Virus record (IMG/VR): IMGVR_UViG_3300021962_000113
Location: 1 to 60,217 of that record
Strand: one strand, 5' to 3'
From: a virus
DNA length: 60,217 nucleotides
The notes beneath the pieces were generated by a model. The model searched no databases and had not been told where the DNA came from. It saw nothing but the letters and a program-made list of their open reading frames with translations. Position numbers and translations under genes: made by a program. Shown in pieces: positions 1-8,047 of the stretch; position 1 is the stretch's first letter, and each line of letters starts with the position of its first letter.

Positions 1-455
1 TTCTCGCCACAGCCCGATTTGAACACACAGGATGGACTGGTGCGCCGAAGGAACCATATCGGCATTGGTGTTACGCGCCCGACTATGAAGGTCTATTTGT
101 AAAAATATTTGAGTGCCTAAACGAATCCTTTAAAGAAGAAGGATTGAATCTAAAACCAGAACGATTATTACTAAATGTATATAATCATGGGGATAGCTCA
201 TGGCTTCATACAGATACAGAAAAGCCAGGTTACTGGACTGCCATATTATTCATGAATGAATATTGGGATGTTAACTGGGGAGGAGACTTCGTTCTTGTTA
301 AGAACAATGAAATATATAAGTCATTCGCACCCACCCCAGGAAAGTTTGTACTATTTCAATCTAATATCCTACACGGCGCTAGACCCGTATCTAGAGAAGC
401 ACAGTTTCCTAGGGCGGCACTAGCTATACAATGTTCAAACGATTCCAAGATATAA
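1..455 (+). CDS. 2OG-Fe(II) oxygenase, 5'-truncated by window edge
   Basis: The reading frame is open from the left edge (first full codon at base 3), so the real start lies outside the window; the TTG at 144 is internal. The protein has the double-stranded beta-helix signature of 2-oxoglutarate/iron(II) dioxygenases: an HTD iron-binding pair (WLHTDTE), then a distal histidine and a 2OG-binding arginine in HGARPVSR near the C-terminus. Prolyl-hydroxylase-like enzymes of this kind are common in large phages, where they may modify host or virion proteins; the substrate here is unknown. Its last 25 bases overlap the next gene, suggesting co-transcription. Confidence 0.8.
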   Translation, partial: LATARFEHTGWTGAPKEPYRHWCYAPDYEGLFVKIFECLNESFKEEGLNLKPERLLLNVYNHGDSSWLHTDTEKPGYWTAILFMNEYWDVNWGGDFVLVKNNEIYKSFAPTPGKFVLFQSNILHGARPVSREAQFPRAALAIQCSNDSKI

Positions 456-928
456 AGACAATAAAGTTTCCTGTATATGCTCTTCCATCTGTGGATTGGT
501 ATATGCAGGATGGTGTGCTGTTTATAGACGATGGCAAAGTACTAGATGATAAGAATATGCCGGGAGCTACTCTTGGCATTAGAAGAATACAGTGTGGAAG
601 AAAAGATCTATGTAGGCTTAAAAAAGCCTATACAGATTTTAATTCTATGATTAAGGGCAAGCACAAAATCTTCATAGATAGTAATGGAAATCCATTCGTA
701 TATAAACGAACTATAAACAGTCCTCTTATTCACCATAGAGTAGATAAACTTGAACTAAAGGGAGATTGCTCCGTCATTTGGTTCAAGAATATTAGTCATC
801 CAATGACTATACCTCGACCTCCATATGGTGATGCTAGATATGCTAGAATACTATATTACAAAGGGTTTCCTTGGCTAATATATGACTTCGTACTAGAAAG
901 AGGTAAGGACTCGTATCGACGAGTATGA
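431..928 (+). CDS. Conserved phage protein of unknown function (165 aa)
   Basis: The start ATG lies inside the end of the oxygenase gene and the stop is 7 bases before the PhoH-like gene, so it belongs to the same operon. The protein is soluble, basic, without signal peptide or membrane segment, and rich in aromatic residues in its C-terminal half (KGFPWLIYDFVLER). I recognise no catalytic motif. Its position between an oxygenase and nucleic-acid enzymes suggests an early or middle role, but that is only context. Confidence 0.7.
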   Translation: MFKRFQDIKTIKFPVYALPSVDWYMQDGVLFIDDGKVLDDKNMPGATLGIRRIQCGRKDLCRLKKAYTDFNSMIKGKHKIFIDSNGNPFVYKRTINSPLIHHRVDKLELKGDCSVIWFKNISHPMTIPRPPYGDARYARILYYKGFPWLIYDFVLERGKDSYRRV

Positions 929-934
929 GAAGAT

Positions 935-1621
935 ATGCGAAATAGTAAGAAGGGTCCAGGAAGGTTTGCTAAACAGCAGCACTCCATGGATTTCAAAGTA
1001 AAGAACATAACTGCACTAAATGATAGACAGTCAAAAGTATTACGTAGCGATAAGAACCTAGTTCTAACTGGTTACGCTGGGACGGGTAAGACCTTCCTGA
1101 CTTCGTATATTGCATATCATGAAATGTTTGCAGGAAACTATGACAGACTAATCTATATGAGAAGTGCTGTGCCAACTAGAAACACTGGGTTCCTGCCTGG
1201 TACTCAAGAAGAAAAACTAGCTATATACGAGGCTCCATATATTGATATTGCCTCTGAGCTATTTGGCCGCGGTGATGCATATGACATTCTCAAGAAAAAA
1301 GGATTAGTACACTTTACCTCTACTTCTTATGTTAGAGGCATAAATCTTAGAAATGCTGTAATCATAGTAGACGAGACTCAGAACATGACTTATCATGAAC
1401 TAGACTCAATTATTACGAGACTTAATGATAACTGCAGAATTATGTTCTGTGGTGATATTAGACAGGCCGATCTTTATAAGAACGGACTCGAAGACTTCTA
1501 TAGTGTTTTGAAGAAGATGGACGAATTTGATTTCGTTGATTTCAAGAAAGAAGATATTGTACGTAGTGATCTAGTTAGAAACTATATCATTAAGAAAGAG
1601 CAAATTCTAAATAAAATGTAA
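935..1621 (+). CDS. phoH: PhoH-like P-loop ATPase
   Basis: This 228-residue protein has the compact PhoH ATPase fold. Walker A GYAGTGKT is at residues 46-53, Walker B with catalytic acids is VIIVDETQN (D146/E147), and a sensor motif GDIRQ is at 173-177. The short basic leader before the ATPase core lacks the extra N-terminal domain of bacterial PhoH2 proteins. PhoH-like ATPases/helicases are very common in phages, particularly aquatic ones, but their role in infection is unsettled (RNA metabolism or phosphate stress have been proposed). It follows the 165-aa gene closely and precedes the UvsW-like helicase gene. Confidence 0.9.
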   Translation: MRNSKKGPGRFAKQQHSMDFKVKNITALNDRQSKVLRSDKNLVLTGYAGTGKTFLTSYIAYHEMFAGNYDRLIYMRSAVPTRNTGFLPGTQEEKLAIYEAPYIDIASELFGRGDAYDILKKKGLVHFTSTSYVRGINLRNAVIIVDETQNMTYHELDSIITRLNDNCRIMFCGDIRQADLYKNGLEDFYSVLKKMDEFDFVDFKKEDIVRSDLVRNYIIKKEQILNKM

Positions 1622-1639
1622 GGCTAGTAAATAGCTAAG

Positions 1640-1651
1640 GGGATATATCCC
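1640..1651. other. 12-bp perfect dyad before helicase gene
   Basis: GGGATATATCCC is a perfect palindrome in the short gap between the PhoH-like and helicase genes, 13 bases ahead of the helicase ATG at 1665. It could be an operator or a small mRNA structure near the ribosome binding site (GGGG at 1652-1655). No partner copy was noticed nearby. Confidence 0.3.
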
Positions 1652-1664
1652 GGGGATTGAATTA

Positions 1665-2966
1665 ATGAAGGCTATCATTAGCAACAAGATTTACATGACG
1701 GTAGAGCCTTCGATGTATAAGTACCTTGATAAGGAGCTTACATATCATATTCCGTCATATAATGAGCCAGAGAAATTTGTAAGTATTAAGAACTTAAAAG
1801 TCATAAACTACAATATAGCTGGTGGAAAAATGCTGGTAGCGTTTCCAGTTGGTCGTATAGATCTTATACCAAAAACTTTTGAAATAGTTGATAAACGAGC
1901 TTATAACTACTTGGAAGACTTTCCTAAGTTTAAGTTCGAACTAAGACCAAGCCAGCAAGAGATTCATAATGAAGTAGAAGATAACTGCATCATCAATGCA
2001 AAAGTTGGTTACGGTAAAACATTTACGGCTTTAGCTATCGCTGCTAAATTGCAACAGAAGACTCTTGTGGTAACTCACACAGTCGCTCTTCGTAATCAGT
2101 GGGAAAAAGAAGTAGTAAATACTCTAGGAATAAAACCTGGAGTAATTGGAAGTGGTAAGTTTAATATGGATAGCCATGTAGTAGTGGCTAATATACAAAG
2201 TCTTATTAAGCACGTCGGAAGAATAAGCAGGGAATTTGGAACTGTTATTTTGGACGAAATGCACCACGTATCTAGTCCTACTTTTTCTAAAGTTATAGAT
2301 GCTATGTTCTGTCGTTATAAGATTGGGCTATCTGGTACTATTGAACGCAAAGATCAGAAGCACGTAGTATTTAAAGATTATTTTGGTTCGAAGTTATTTA
2401 AGCCAGATAAAGAAAATACTATGGTTCCTGAGGTTCATGTTATCAACTCTGGGATATATTTCTCTGACAGCTCCGGAGCATCTTGGGCAGAGAAAATTAA
2501 TGTGTTAAAGGAATCCTATCTATACAAAGACTTAGTGGTTGCATTGGCAGATAAATACGCTAGTGAAGGGCACAAGGTCATCATAGTATCTGATAGGGTT
2601 GACTTTTTAAGAGCATGTAATCATAACTCTACTTATCCCTCCGATTTAATTATTGGAGAAGTAAAGGATAGAGACGAGATAATTAGAAAGATATTTGAAG
2701 ATGAGATTGACCAAATATGGGGAACTCAAAGTCTAGTATCTGAGGGTTTGTCAATTAATCCTTTAAGCTGCTTAATACTTGCTACTCCACTTAATAATAT
2801 GCCTCTACTAGAACAGTTGATAGGTCGTATTATTCGTGAGTATCCAGATAAACTGAAACCAGTCGTAGTGGACATTAGACTAGAGGGTAATACTGTCAGT
2901 AGGCAATATAACAATCGTCTAGGTCACTACATGAAAGAAGGCTATGAGATAAAATTCATAAAATAG
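1665..2966 (+). CDS. UvsW-like SF2 DNA helicase
   Basis: A 433-residue superfamily 2 helicase. Motif I (NAKVGYGKT) is at residues 111-119, motif II (DEMH) at 197-200, motif III (SGT) near 223-225, and motif VI (QLIGRIIRE) at 384-392, with an N-terminal accessory region of about 90 residues. This layout matches T4 UvsW, an ATP-dependent branch-migration and fork-regression helicase used in recombination-dependent replication and fork repair. It sits with gp32-, gp46- and gp47-like genes, which supports the same pathway here. The DEMH box in place of DEAD/DEAH is a mild variant and all other key residues are present. Confidence 0.88.
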   Translation: MKAIISNKIYMTVEPSMYKYLDKELTYHIPSYNEPEKFVSIKNLKVINYNIAGGKMLVAFPVGRIDLIPKTFEIVDKRAYNYLEDFPKFKFELRPSQQEIHNEVEDNCIINAKVGYGKTFTALAIAAKLQQKTLVVTHTVALRNQWEKEVVNTLGIKPGVIGSGKFNMDSHVVVANIQSLIKHVGRISREFGTVILDEMHHVSSPTFSKVIDAMFCRYKIGLSGTIERKDQKHVVFKDYFGSKLFKPDKENTMVPEVHVINSGIYFSDSSGASWAEKINVLKESYLYKDLVVALADKYASEGHKVIIVSDRVDFLRACNHNSTYPSDLIIGEVKDRDEIIRKIFEDEIDQIWGTQSLVSEGLSINPLSCLILATPLNNMPLLEQLIGRIIREYPDKLKPVVVDIRLEGNTVSRQYNNRLGHYMKEGYEIKFIK

Positions 2967-2969
2967 TTC

Positions 2970-2998
2970 TTGACTTTTATCCTTATTTTTGGTAATAT
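2970..2998 (+). promoter_or_regulatory. Sigma-70 promoter TTGACT-17-TAATAT
   Basis: TTGACT at 2970-2975 and TAATAT at 2993-2998 are separated by exactly 17 bases, just after the helicase stop. Predicted start of transcription is near 3005. It would restart transcription for the downstream gene, the single-strand binding protein and the SbcD/C genes. It also means that a coding start at 2970 or 2997 would overlap the promoter. Confidence 0.55.
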
Positions 2999-3392
2999 GC
3001 TATTATACAGTTGGAAGAAAATACTAAGAAAGTCGGGTGGCAGCTCTAAAAGGATATTGACTATCCTGAAGGCTATGATTCAACGGGATCTACCTAGACA
3101 CGTATATGATCCGGTGTATAAGTATTATTATACTGATTTTTCGGGGAACAGTTTCCTAGTAAATCCGTACGCTCTACTTGAGAATAGATTCAAGTGGAAA
3201 GATAAAGAGATAGCTGACTACATTGGTCTAGCTAGCTTTAGAAGTACTGGAGATTACATGGCATCTGGAAAATTAACATTAGACTTAGCCCATAGCCCCT
3301 TGGGACAAGACGCAATCAACAACAACAGACTACTTCGTATTGACAGAGGTGAAATCCACTTCCTTTACGAAGATTACACAGGAGAAAAATAA
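2997..3392 (+). CDS. Small hypothetical protein upstream of ssb
   Basis: I do not recognise this protein (up to 131 aa from ATG 2997). Start choice is uncertain: TTG 2970 and ATG 2997 lie inside a good promoter and neither has a clear ribosome binding site, so ATG 3075 (105 aa, beginning MIQRDLPRHV) is also possible. The conserved-looking part is the C-terminal two thirds, with a DPVYKYYYTDFSGN segment and a helix-like stretch ending in LYEDYTGEK. It ends exactly where the single-strand binding protein gene begins, so it is probably co-translated with it and may be part of the replication machinery. Confidence 0.6.
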   Translation: MLLYSWKKILRKSGGSSKRILTILKAMIQRDLPRHVYDPVYKYYYTDFSGNSFLVNPYALLENRFKWKDKEIADYIGLASFRSTGDYMASGKLTLDLAHSPLGQDAINNNRLLRIDRGEIHFLYEDYTGEK

Positions 3393-4027
3393 TGGCAGGT
3401 TTAGGCTTTGGTTCAGTTAAGGGTTCAGCTAAGAAAGAAAAAGCTGAATCATACAAAATGATTGATGGAGACAATTCAGTTCGTCTCTTCGGAAATATCC
3501 TAGCACGTTACGTGTACTGGATTAAGGGTACGAATGGTAAGAATCTTCCGTTCGAGTGCCTTGAGTTCAATCGTGAAACTGAAACTTTCGATAAGGCTGA
3601 AAAAGATTGGGTTAAAGAATTTTATCCCGATATTAAGTGCGGCTGGTCATACTCAATGATGTGCCTTGATAATGGTGTTCCAAAGATCTTCAACTTCAAG
3701 AAGAAGCTCTTCGATCAGATTATGGCTAACATTGAAGACCTTGGTGATCCTACAGACCTCGACAATGGTTGGGTTCTAAAGTTCAGCAAGAAGAAGACTG
3801 GTCCTCTACCAATCAACGTGGAGTACACTCTACAGACCATTAAGTGTCAGAAGTCGAAGGGTCCAGCTACTCAAGAAGAGCGTGATGCTATTGAAGCATC
3901 AAAGACCATTGAAGAACTTCTACCTCGCGCAACCCCAGCAGCTCAGAAGGAACTTCTAGAGAAGCTACTAAGCGGTGATGCGGACGCTATTGATGAGTCA
4001 GTAGAAGAAGAGCTCAACGTTCAGTAA
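3392..4027 (+). CDS. gp32-like single-stranded DNA-binding protein
   Basis: A 211-residue protein arranged like the T4 gp32 family. It has a basic N-terminus (GSAKKEKAESY), a central aromatic-rich OB-fold region (WIKGTNGKNLPFECLEF, later a CGWSYSMMCLD segment), and a strongly acidic C-terminal tail (DADAIDESVEEEL), the usual docking site for replication partners. Cysteines at 56, 83, 91 and 152 could bind zinc as in gp32, but I cannot confirm the pattern. Neighbours are UvsW-, gp46- and gp47-like genes, as in T4-type replication modules. A hairpin terminator follows. Confidence 0.8.
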   Translation: MAGLGFGSVKGSAKKEKAESYKMIDGDNSVRLFGNILARYVYWIKGTNGKNLPFECLEFNRETETFDKAEKDWVKEFYPDIKCGWSYSMMCLDNGVPKIFNFKKKLFDQIMANIEDLGDPTDLDNGWVLKFSKKKTGPLPINVEYTLQTIKCQKSKGPATQEERDAIEASKTIEELLPRATPAAQKELLEKLLSGDADAIDESVEEELNVQ

Positions 4028-4033
4028 TCAAGT

Positions 4034-4070
4034 AAGCCCAGCTAATCTCGGTTAGCTGGGCTTCTTATTC
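4034..4070 (+). terminator. Hairpin terminator after ssb gene
   Basis: A perfect 12-bp stem (AAGCCCAGCTAA at 4034-4045 pairing with TTAGCTGGGCTT at 4052-4063) with a 6-base loop is followed by a weak pyrimidine tail (CTTATTC). It could partly terminate and so leave more ssb mRNA than sbcD mRNA. Confidence 0.65.
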
Positions 4071-4078
4071 GGAGAATT

Positions 4079-5038
4079 ATGAGTAAATTACTAATAGCCG
4101 ATATACACATTAAGCTAGGACAGAAGAATGTACCACGTGAATGGGCGTTAAAACGCTACGATATGTTCTTCGACCAAGTAGCTGAAGTGGAAGATGATGT
4201 GGATGAGATTATCATCCCAGGCGACTTGTTCGATAGGATGCCTACTCTAGATGAGTTATCCCTATACTTCAAGTTTATTTCGCAACGTACTAAGCGAACG
4301 ATTATTAGTACAGGCAATCACGAAGCCACAAAGAAAGGTAGAAGCTTCTTCACGGAACTCAAAGGAGTTACAGAAAGACTTAATCCTAATGTGGAAATAG
4401 TGGTTGATTATATTCACGAATCAGAAGAGTACTATGTAGTTCCTTATGAGTTCGTGAAGAATAAAAGCACGTGGGACGACCTAGACCCTAGGTATGTGTT
4501 TACCCATGTTCGTGGAGAAATTCCCCCACACGTTAAGCCAGAGATTAATTTGGACTGGCTTGATAAGTTTCCTATAGTATTTGCTGGTGACTTACACTCA
4601 CACTCTAACACTCAGAGAAACATAGTATATCCTGGTAGTCCTATGACTACTTCCTTTCATAGAAATGAAGTACAGGCTGGATATATTATTATTAATGACG
4701 ACTGGACTTGGACATGGAAGGCTTTTGATCTTCCACAGCTTATTCGTAAGACAGTCTCAGATCCGTCTGAAATGCTGCCTACAGATTTCCACCATACAAT
4801 ATATGAGTTGGAAGGCAATATTAAGGACCTAAGTAAAATCGAACATAGTGATCTACTAGATAAAAAGCTAGTAAAACGTAGCAGTGATACTGCTCTCGTC
4901 TTAGATAAAAAGATGACTATTTCCGAGGAACTAACAGAGTATCTACGGTATATTCAGGAACTACCTGATATTGAAATAGATAACATTATGGAGGTGTTTA
5001 ATGAGTACGGTGGTACTTCAATCAATCAAATGGGATAA
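4079..5038 (+). CDS. SbcD/gp47-like metallophosphoesterase nuclease subunit
   Basis: A 319-residue Mre11/SbcD-type nuclease. The calcineurin-like metal-binding motifs appear in order: DIH (D8, H10), GDLFDR (from G48), GNHE (G79-E82), a histidine at 143, and GDLHSH (170-175). The family acts as an Mn-dependent exo/endonuclease with an SbcC-type ATPase to resect and process DNA ends. The gene overlaps the SbcC-like gene by 38 bases, which couples translation of the two subunits of one complex. In T4 the equivalent pair gp46/gp47 is essential for recombination-dependent replication. Confidence 0.9.
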   Translation: MSKLLIADIHIKLGQKNVPREWALKRYDMFFDQVAEVEDDVDEIIIPGDLFDRMPTLDELSLYFKFISQRTKRTIISTGNHEATKKGRSFFTELKGVTERLNPNVEIVVDYIHESEEYYVVPYEFVKNKSTWDDLDPRYVFTHVRGEIPPHVKPEINLDWLDKFPIVFAGDLHSHSNTQRNIVYPGSPMTTSFHRNEVQAGYIIINDDWTWTWKAFDLPQLIRKTVSDPSEMLPTDFHHTIYELEGNIKDLSKIEHSDLLDKKLVKRSSDTALVLDKKMTISEELTEYLRYIQELPDIEIDNIMEVFNEYGGTSINQMG

Positions 5039-6803
5039 GTGCTTTAGCTTTGGTGAAGATAACTTCATCGACCTTAGCACTGAGCCACTAACACAAATTA
5101 TCGCCCCTAATGGTTATGGTAAGTCCTCTATCCCACTTATTATGGAGGAAGCCCTCTACAATAAGAACTCTAAAGGAGTAAAGAAAAGTGACATTCCTAA
5201 TCGTTTACTTGATGGTAGTTATTCTGTTAAACTTCAGTTCTCCGTCGATAATGATATATACTTGGTATCTACTGAACGTAGTTCCGGTATTAAAATCCGT
5301 CTCTTCAAAAATGATGAAGATATTAGTAGCCACACTGCCACCAATACCTTCAAACAAATCGAAGAACTAATTGGAATAGACTTTAAGACATTTCAACAGT
5401 TGGTATATCAATCGACAAATAGTAGTTTGCAATTTTTGACGGCTACTGACACTAACCGGAAAAAATTTCTAATAGATCTATTTGACCTAAGCGAGTATAC
5501 GAAGTTGTTTGAGGTTTTTAAAGAAGCCGCTAAACACTTAGGACTGGAAGTCAATACGTTAGAGAGTCGGATTGAAACTATTAACAAGTGGGTTAGCAAT
5601 AACTCTACGTTAGATTTGGTAAAATACGATTTAGAAGAAATTCCAGAACGGCCTGATTTCGGCACAGAAGTCGGGGATTTGAACTCCAAACTCTCAAATA
5701 TAAAATCTCACAATACAGCAATTCAAAAGAATAATCTACTGAAGAAGCAGTTGAGTGAAATTGATATTGAGGAGCTACGTAGTGTTGATATTGTAAAAGA
5801 ATCTTACGACGAATATCAAGGCGAGATTGGTGAATTAAAGTCTGCCAAGACTGCCGCGGATGCAGTCATTAAGAAGCTAAAAGGCCTAGAAGATAAGTGT
5901 CCTACTTGTCTACAGGACATTGATAGAAATTTTTATGATGATCTGCTAACAACTAATACTGCTGATTCTGCTACATACGCTGGTCGTATATCAATGCTAG
6001 AAACTGCGGTTGAGCAAATTAAAAAGAATAACCGTCTTTTTGATATGACTCAAGCAGAGATCAAAGAATGGGAACAGCTTAATAAAATGGTAGATCACAC
6101 TATGGGTGATGATCTGCTTAGTGCTTCTGATATTGAAGAAGAACTGAAGATAATTAAGAATACCCTATCTAAAGTTGATGCTGAAATTACTAAGCTGACA
6201 GCCGCTAATAATGAGGCTATCAAGCACAACAGTAAGATTGATATTTATCTGGAACAGAACGAGGCGTTTGCGGAACAGCTTAAAGAAGCTAAAGAGCAAG
6301 TCTGGGTTCTAAATGATAAGTATAAAAATCTTGAAGTATTAAAGAAAGCCTTCAGCACTAATGGTCTGATTGCCTACAAACTAGAGAACCTCGTTAAGGA
6401 CTTGGAAGTATTTACAAATGAGTACCTATCAGAACTATCAGACGGACGCTTTACGATTGAGTTCAGCATATCCAGTGATAAGCTTAATGTTGTTGTCACA
6501 GATGAAGGCAAAGAGATCAGTATCAGTGCGCCTTCGAGTGGAGAAATGGCTAGGATCAACATTAGTACACTACTTGCCATCCGAAAGCTCATGTCTAGCA
6601 TCTCAAGGAACACCATCAACGTCCTATTTCTCGACGAGGTCATTAGCGTCCTCGACGATTACGGACGGGAACGTCTCGTTGAGGTATTGTTACAAGAAGA
6701 AGGCCTTAATACTTTCCTCGTTAGTCACTCCTGGACACACCCCTTGGTGGATAAATTAACCATCAAGAAGAAAGATAGCATTAGCTGGATTGATCGTGGT
6801 TAA
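5001..6803 (+). CDS. SbcC/gp46-like SMC-type ATPase
   Basis: A 600-residue Rad50/SbcC-family ATPase. Walker A APNGYGKSS is at residues 35-43, the zinc hook CPTC is at 300-303 at the apex of a long charged coiled coil, and the C-terminal half carries an ABC signature (SAPSSGEMARI) and Walker B (VLFLDEVISVLDD) with a downstream histidine (VSHSW). It is shorter than bacterial SbcC (about 1000 aa), as in phage gp46 proteins, because the coiled coil is short. It should form the ATP-driven clamp for the SbcD-like nuclease encoded just upstream. Confidence 0.92.
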   Translation: MSTVVLQSIKWDKCFSFGEDNFIDLSTEPLTQIIAPNGYGKSSIPLIMEEALYNKNSKGVKKSDIPNRLLDGSYSVKLQFSVDNDIYLVSTERSSGIKIRLFKNDEDISSHTATNTFKQIEELIGIDFKTFQQLVYQSTNSSLQFLTATDTNRKKFLIDLFDLSEYTKLFEVFKEAAKHLGLEVNTLESRIETINKWVSNNSTLDLVKYDLEEIPERPDFGTEVGDLNSKLSNIKSHNTAIQKNNLLKKQLSEIDIEELRSVDIVKESYDEYQGEIGELKSAKTAADAVIKKLKGLEDKCPTCLQDIDRNFYDDLLTTNTADSATYAGRISMLETAVEQIKKNNRLFDMTQAEIKEWEQLNKMVDHTMGDDLLSASDIEEELKIIKNTLSKVDAEITKLTAANNEAIKHNSKIDIYLEQNEAFAEQLKEAKEQVWVLNDKYKNLEVLKKAFSTNGLIAYKLENLVKDLEVFTNEYLSELSDGRFTIEFSISSDKLNVVVTDEGKEISISAPSSGEMARINISTLLAIRKLMSSISRNTINVLFLDEVISVLDDYGRERLVEVLLQEEGLNTFLVSHSWTHPLVDKLTIKKKDSISWIDRG

Positions 6804-7251
6804 CCCTCGACAAAAAGGCGCTATAGGAGAAAACAAAGTTAAGGAGTTCCTAGATTCTAGGACTCCTTATACTTTCGAACGCACTCCTGGGTCAGGAAGC
6901 GGAAGCATAAAGGGAGACTTATACATTCCGAAATACAGGAATGTATTCTGCATAGAGGTTAAGAACTATGCGGAGTCTCCCTTTAATGATAAAATTTTAA
7001 CAAACAAAACGAACGACTTTGTACTATGGTGGACTAAGCTACAGAAACAATCTGGAGTAATGAGACCGCTTCTTTTCTTTAGGTACAATCGTTCAAAGAT
7101 ATTCGTCGCTACAGATATAAAGCCAGCTAATGTTGAAAAATATATTGACATTCCGTGGCTAAATTGCTATGTTATGTTATCAGACGAATGGATAGAAAGG
7201 GAAACAATTCAATGGCTAATTTTGCCAACAATAGGCGGTCAGAAAATCTGA
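6796..7251 (+). CDS. PD-(D/E)XK Holliday-junction-resolvase-like nuclease
   Basis: A protein of about 151 residues with a resolvase-type PD-(D/E)XK core: an N-terminal helix with glutamate (GAIGENKVKEF), then RTPGSGSGSIKGDLY (catalytic D about 41) and FCIEVKNY (E54, K56). Archaeal Hjc and phage VRR/Hjc-like nucleases share this order and cut branched DNA. The start is uncertain: TTG 6790 or GTG 6796, both inside the end of the SbcC-like gene, and I chose GTG for its nearby GGA. The gene overlaps its upstream neighbour and is linked to the FEN nuclease gene, so it probably processes recombination intermediates. Confidence 0.75.
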   Translation: MVNPRQKGAIGENKVKEFLDSRTPYTFERTPGSGSGSIKGDLYIPKYRNVFCIEVKNYAESPFNDKILTNKTNDFVLWWTKLQKQSGVMRPLLFFRYNRSKIFVATDIKPANVEKYIDIPWLNCYVMLSDEWIERETIQWLILPTIGGQKI

Positions 7252-8045
7252 TGATCGTCGACACGATGAACCTCGCTTTCCGATGGAAACACGCGGGACA
7301 GAGTCGTTTCTCACACGACTATCTTAGTACAGTATTATCACTTGCCACGTCCTATGACGCTGGCACAATTATTGCTGCTGCTGACTGGGGTGGTTCTTCT
7401 TATCGCAAGGGAATCTACCCAGAGTACAAAGCTAATCGTAAAGAACTAGTAGAAAAGCAAACTGCTGAAGAGAAGGAACAGGCCCGCCTATTCTTCGATG
7501 AGTATGAACGCACTTTAGAGGTTCTAGATCAGCATAAAGATATTCAAGTGTTTAGATATAAAGGTGTGGAGGCAGATGATATTGCAGCGTATATATGCTC
7601 TAGGCTATATGACTATGGCTTTAATCAAGCTTGGCTTATCAGCTCTGATCGTGACTGGGATCTTCTTATTAGTGAGTATGTTTCTCGTTTTTCTTATGTT
7701 ACTAGAAAAGAGCACACGCTCGATACGTGGGATTATCCAGTAACACCAGACCAATACATTTCATACAAGGTTCTAACTGGAGACGCTGGAGACAATATTC
7801 TCGGTGTGCCCGGTATAGGACCAAAACGTGCAGCCGCTCTCATAGAACAATATGGTAGCGCGCTTGACATACACGATCAACTCCCTCTGCCTGGTAAACA
7901 AAAGTTTATACAAGCACTAAATGACAGTAAGGATCTAATCCCCCTCAATTATGAACTAATGGATCTTGTTAGCTTCTGTCAAGAAGCTATAGGATACGAC
8001 AACGTTCAAGATATTGGCCGCAGACTGGCCTTTGGAGAAAAATAA
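7212..8045 (+). CDS. FEN/T4 RNase H-like 5'-3' exonuclease
   Basis: A 277-residue structure-specific 5' nuclease. Acidic metal ligands are seen in MIVDTMNLAFRW (D17), EADDIAAYI and SSDRDWDLL, followed by TGDAGDNILGVPGIGPKRA, which joins the final acids to the helix-hairpin-helix DNA-binding motif. The family removes RNA primers and flaps during lagging-strand synthesis. The frame is open from 7155, but ATG 7212 has a good ribosome binding site (AAAGGG) and gives a normal N-terminus. It lies between the resolvase-like nuclease and the ribonucleotide reductase. Confidence 0.88.
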   Translation: MANFANNRRSENLMIVDTMNLAFRWKHAGQSRFSHDYLSTVLSLATSYDAGTIIAAADWGGSSYRKGIYPEYKANRKELVEKQTAEEKEQARLFFDEYERTLEVLDQHKDIQVFRYKGVEADDIAAYICSRLYDYGFNQAWLISSDRDWDLLISEYVSRFSYVTRKEHTLDTWDYPVTPDQYISYKVLTGDAGDNILGVPGIGPKRAAALIEQYGSALDIHDQLPLPGKQKFIQALNDSKDLIPLNYELMDLVSFCQEAIGYDNVQDIGRRLAFGEK

Positions 8046-8047
8046 GC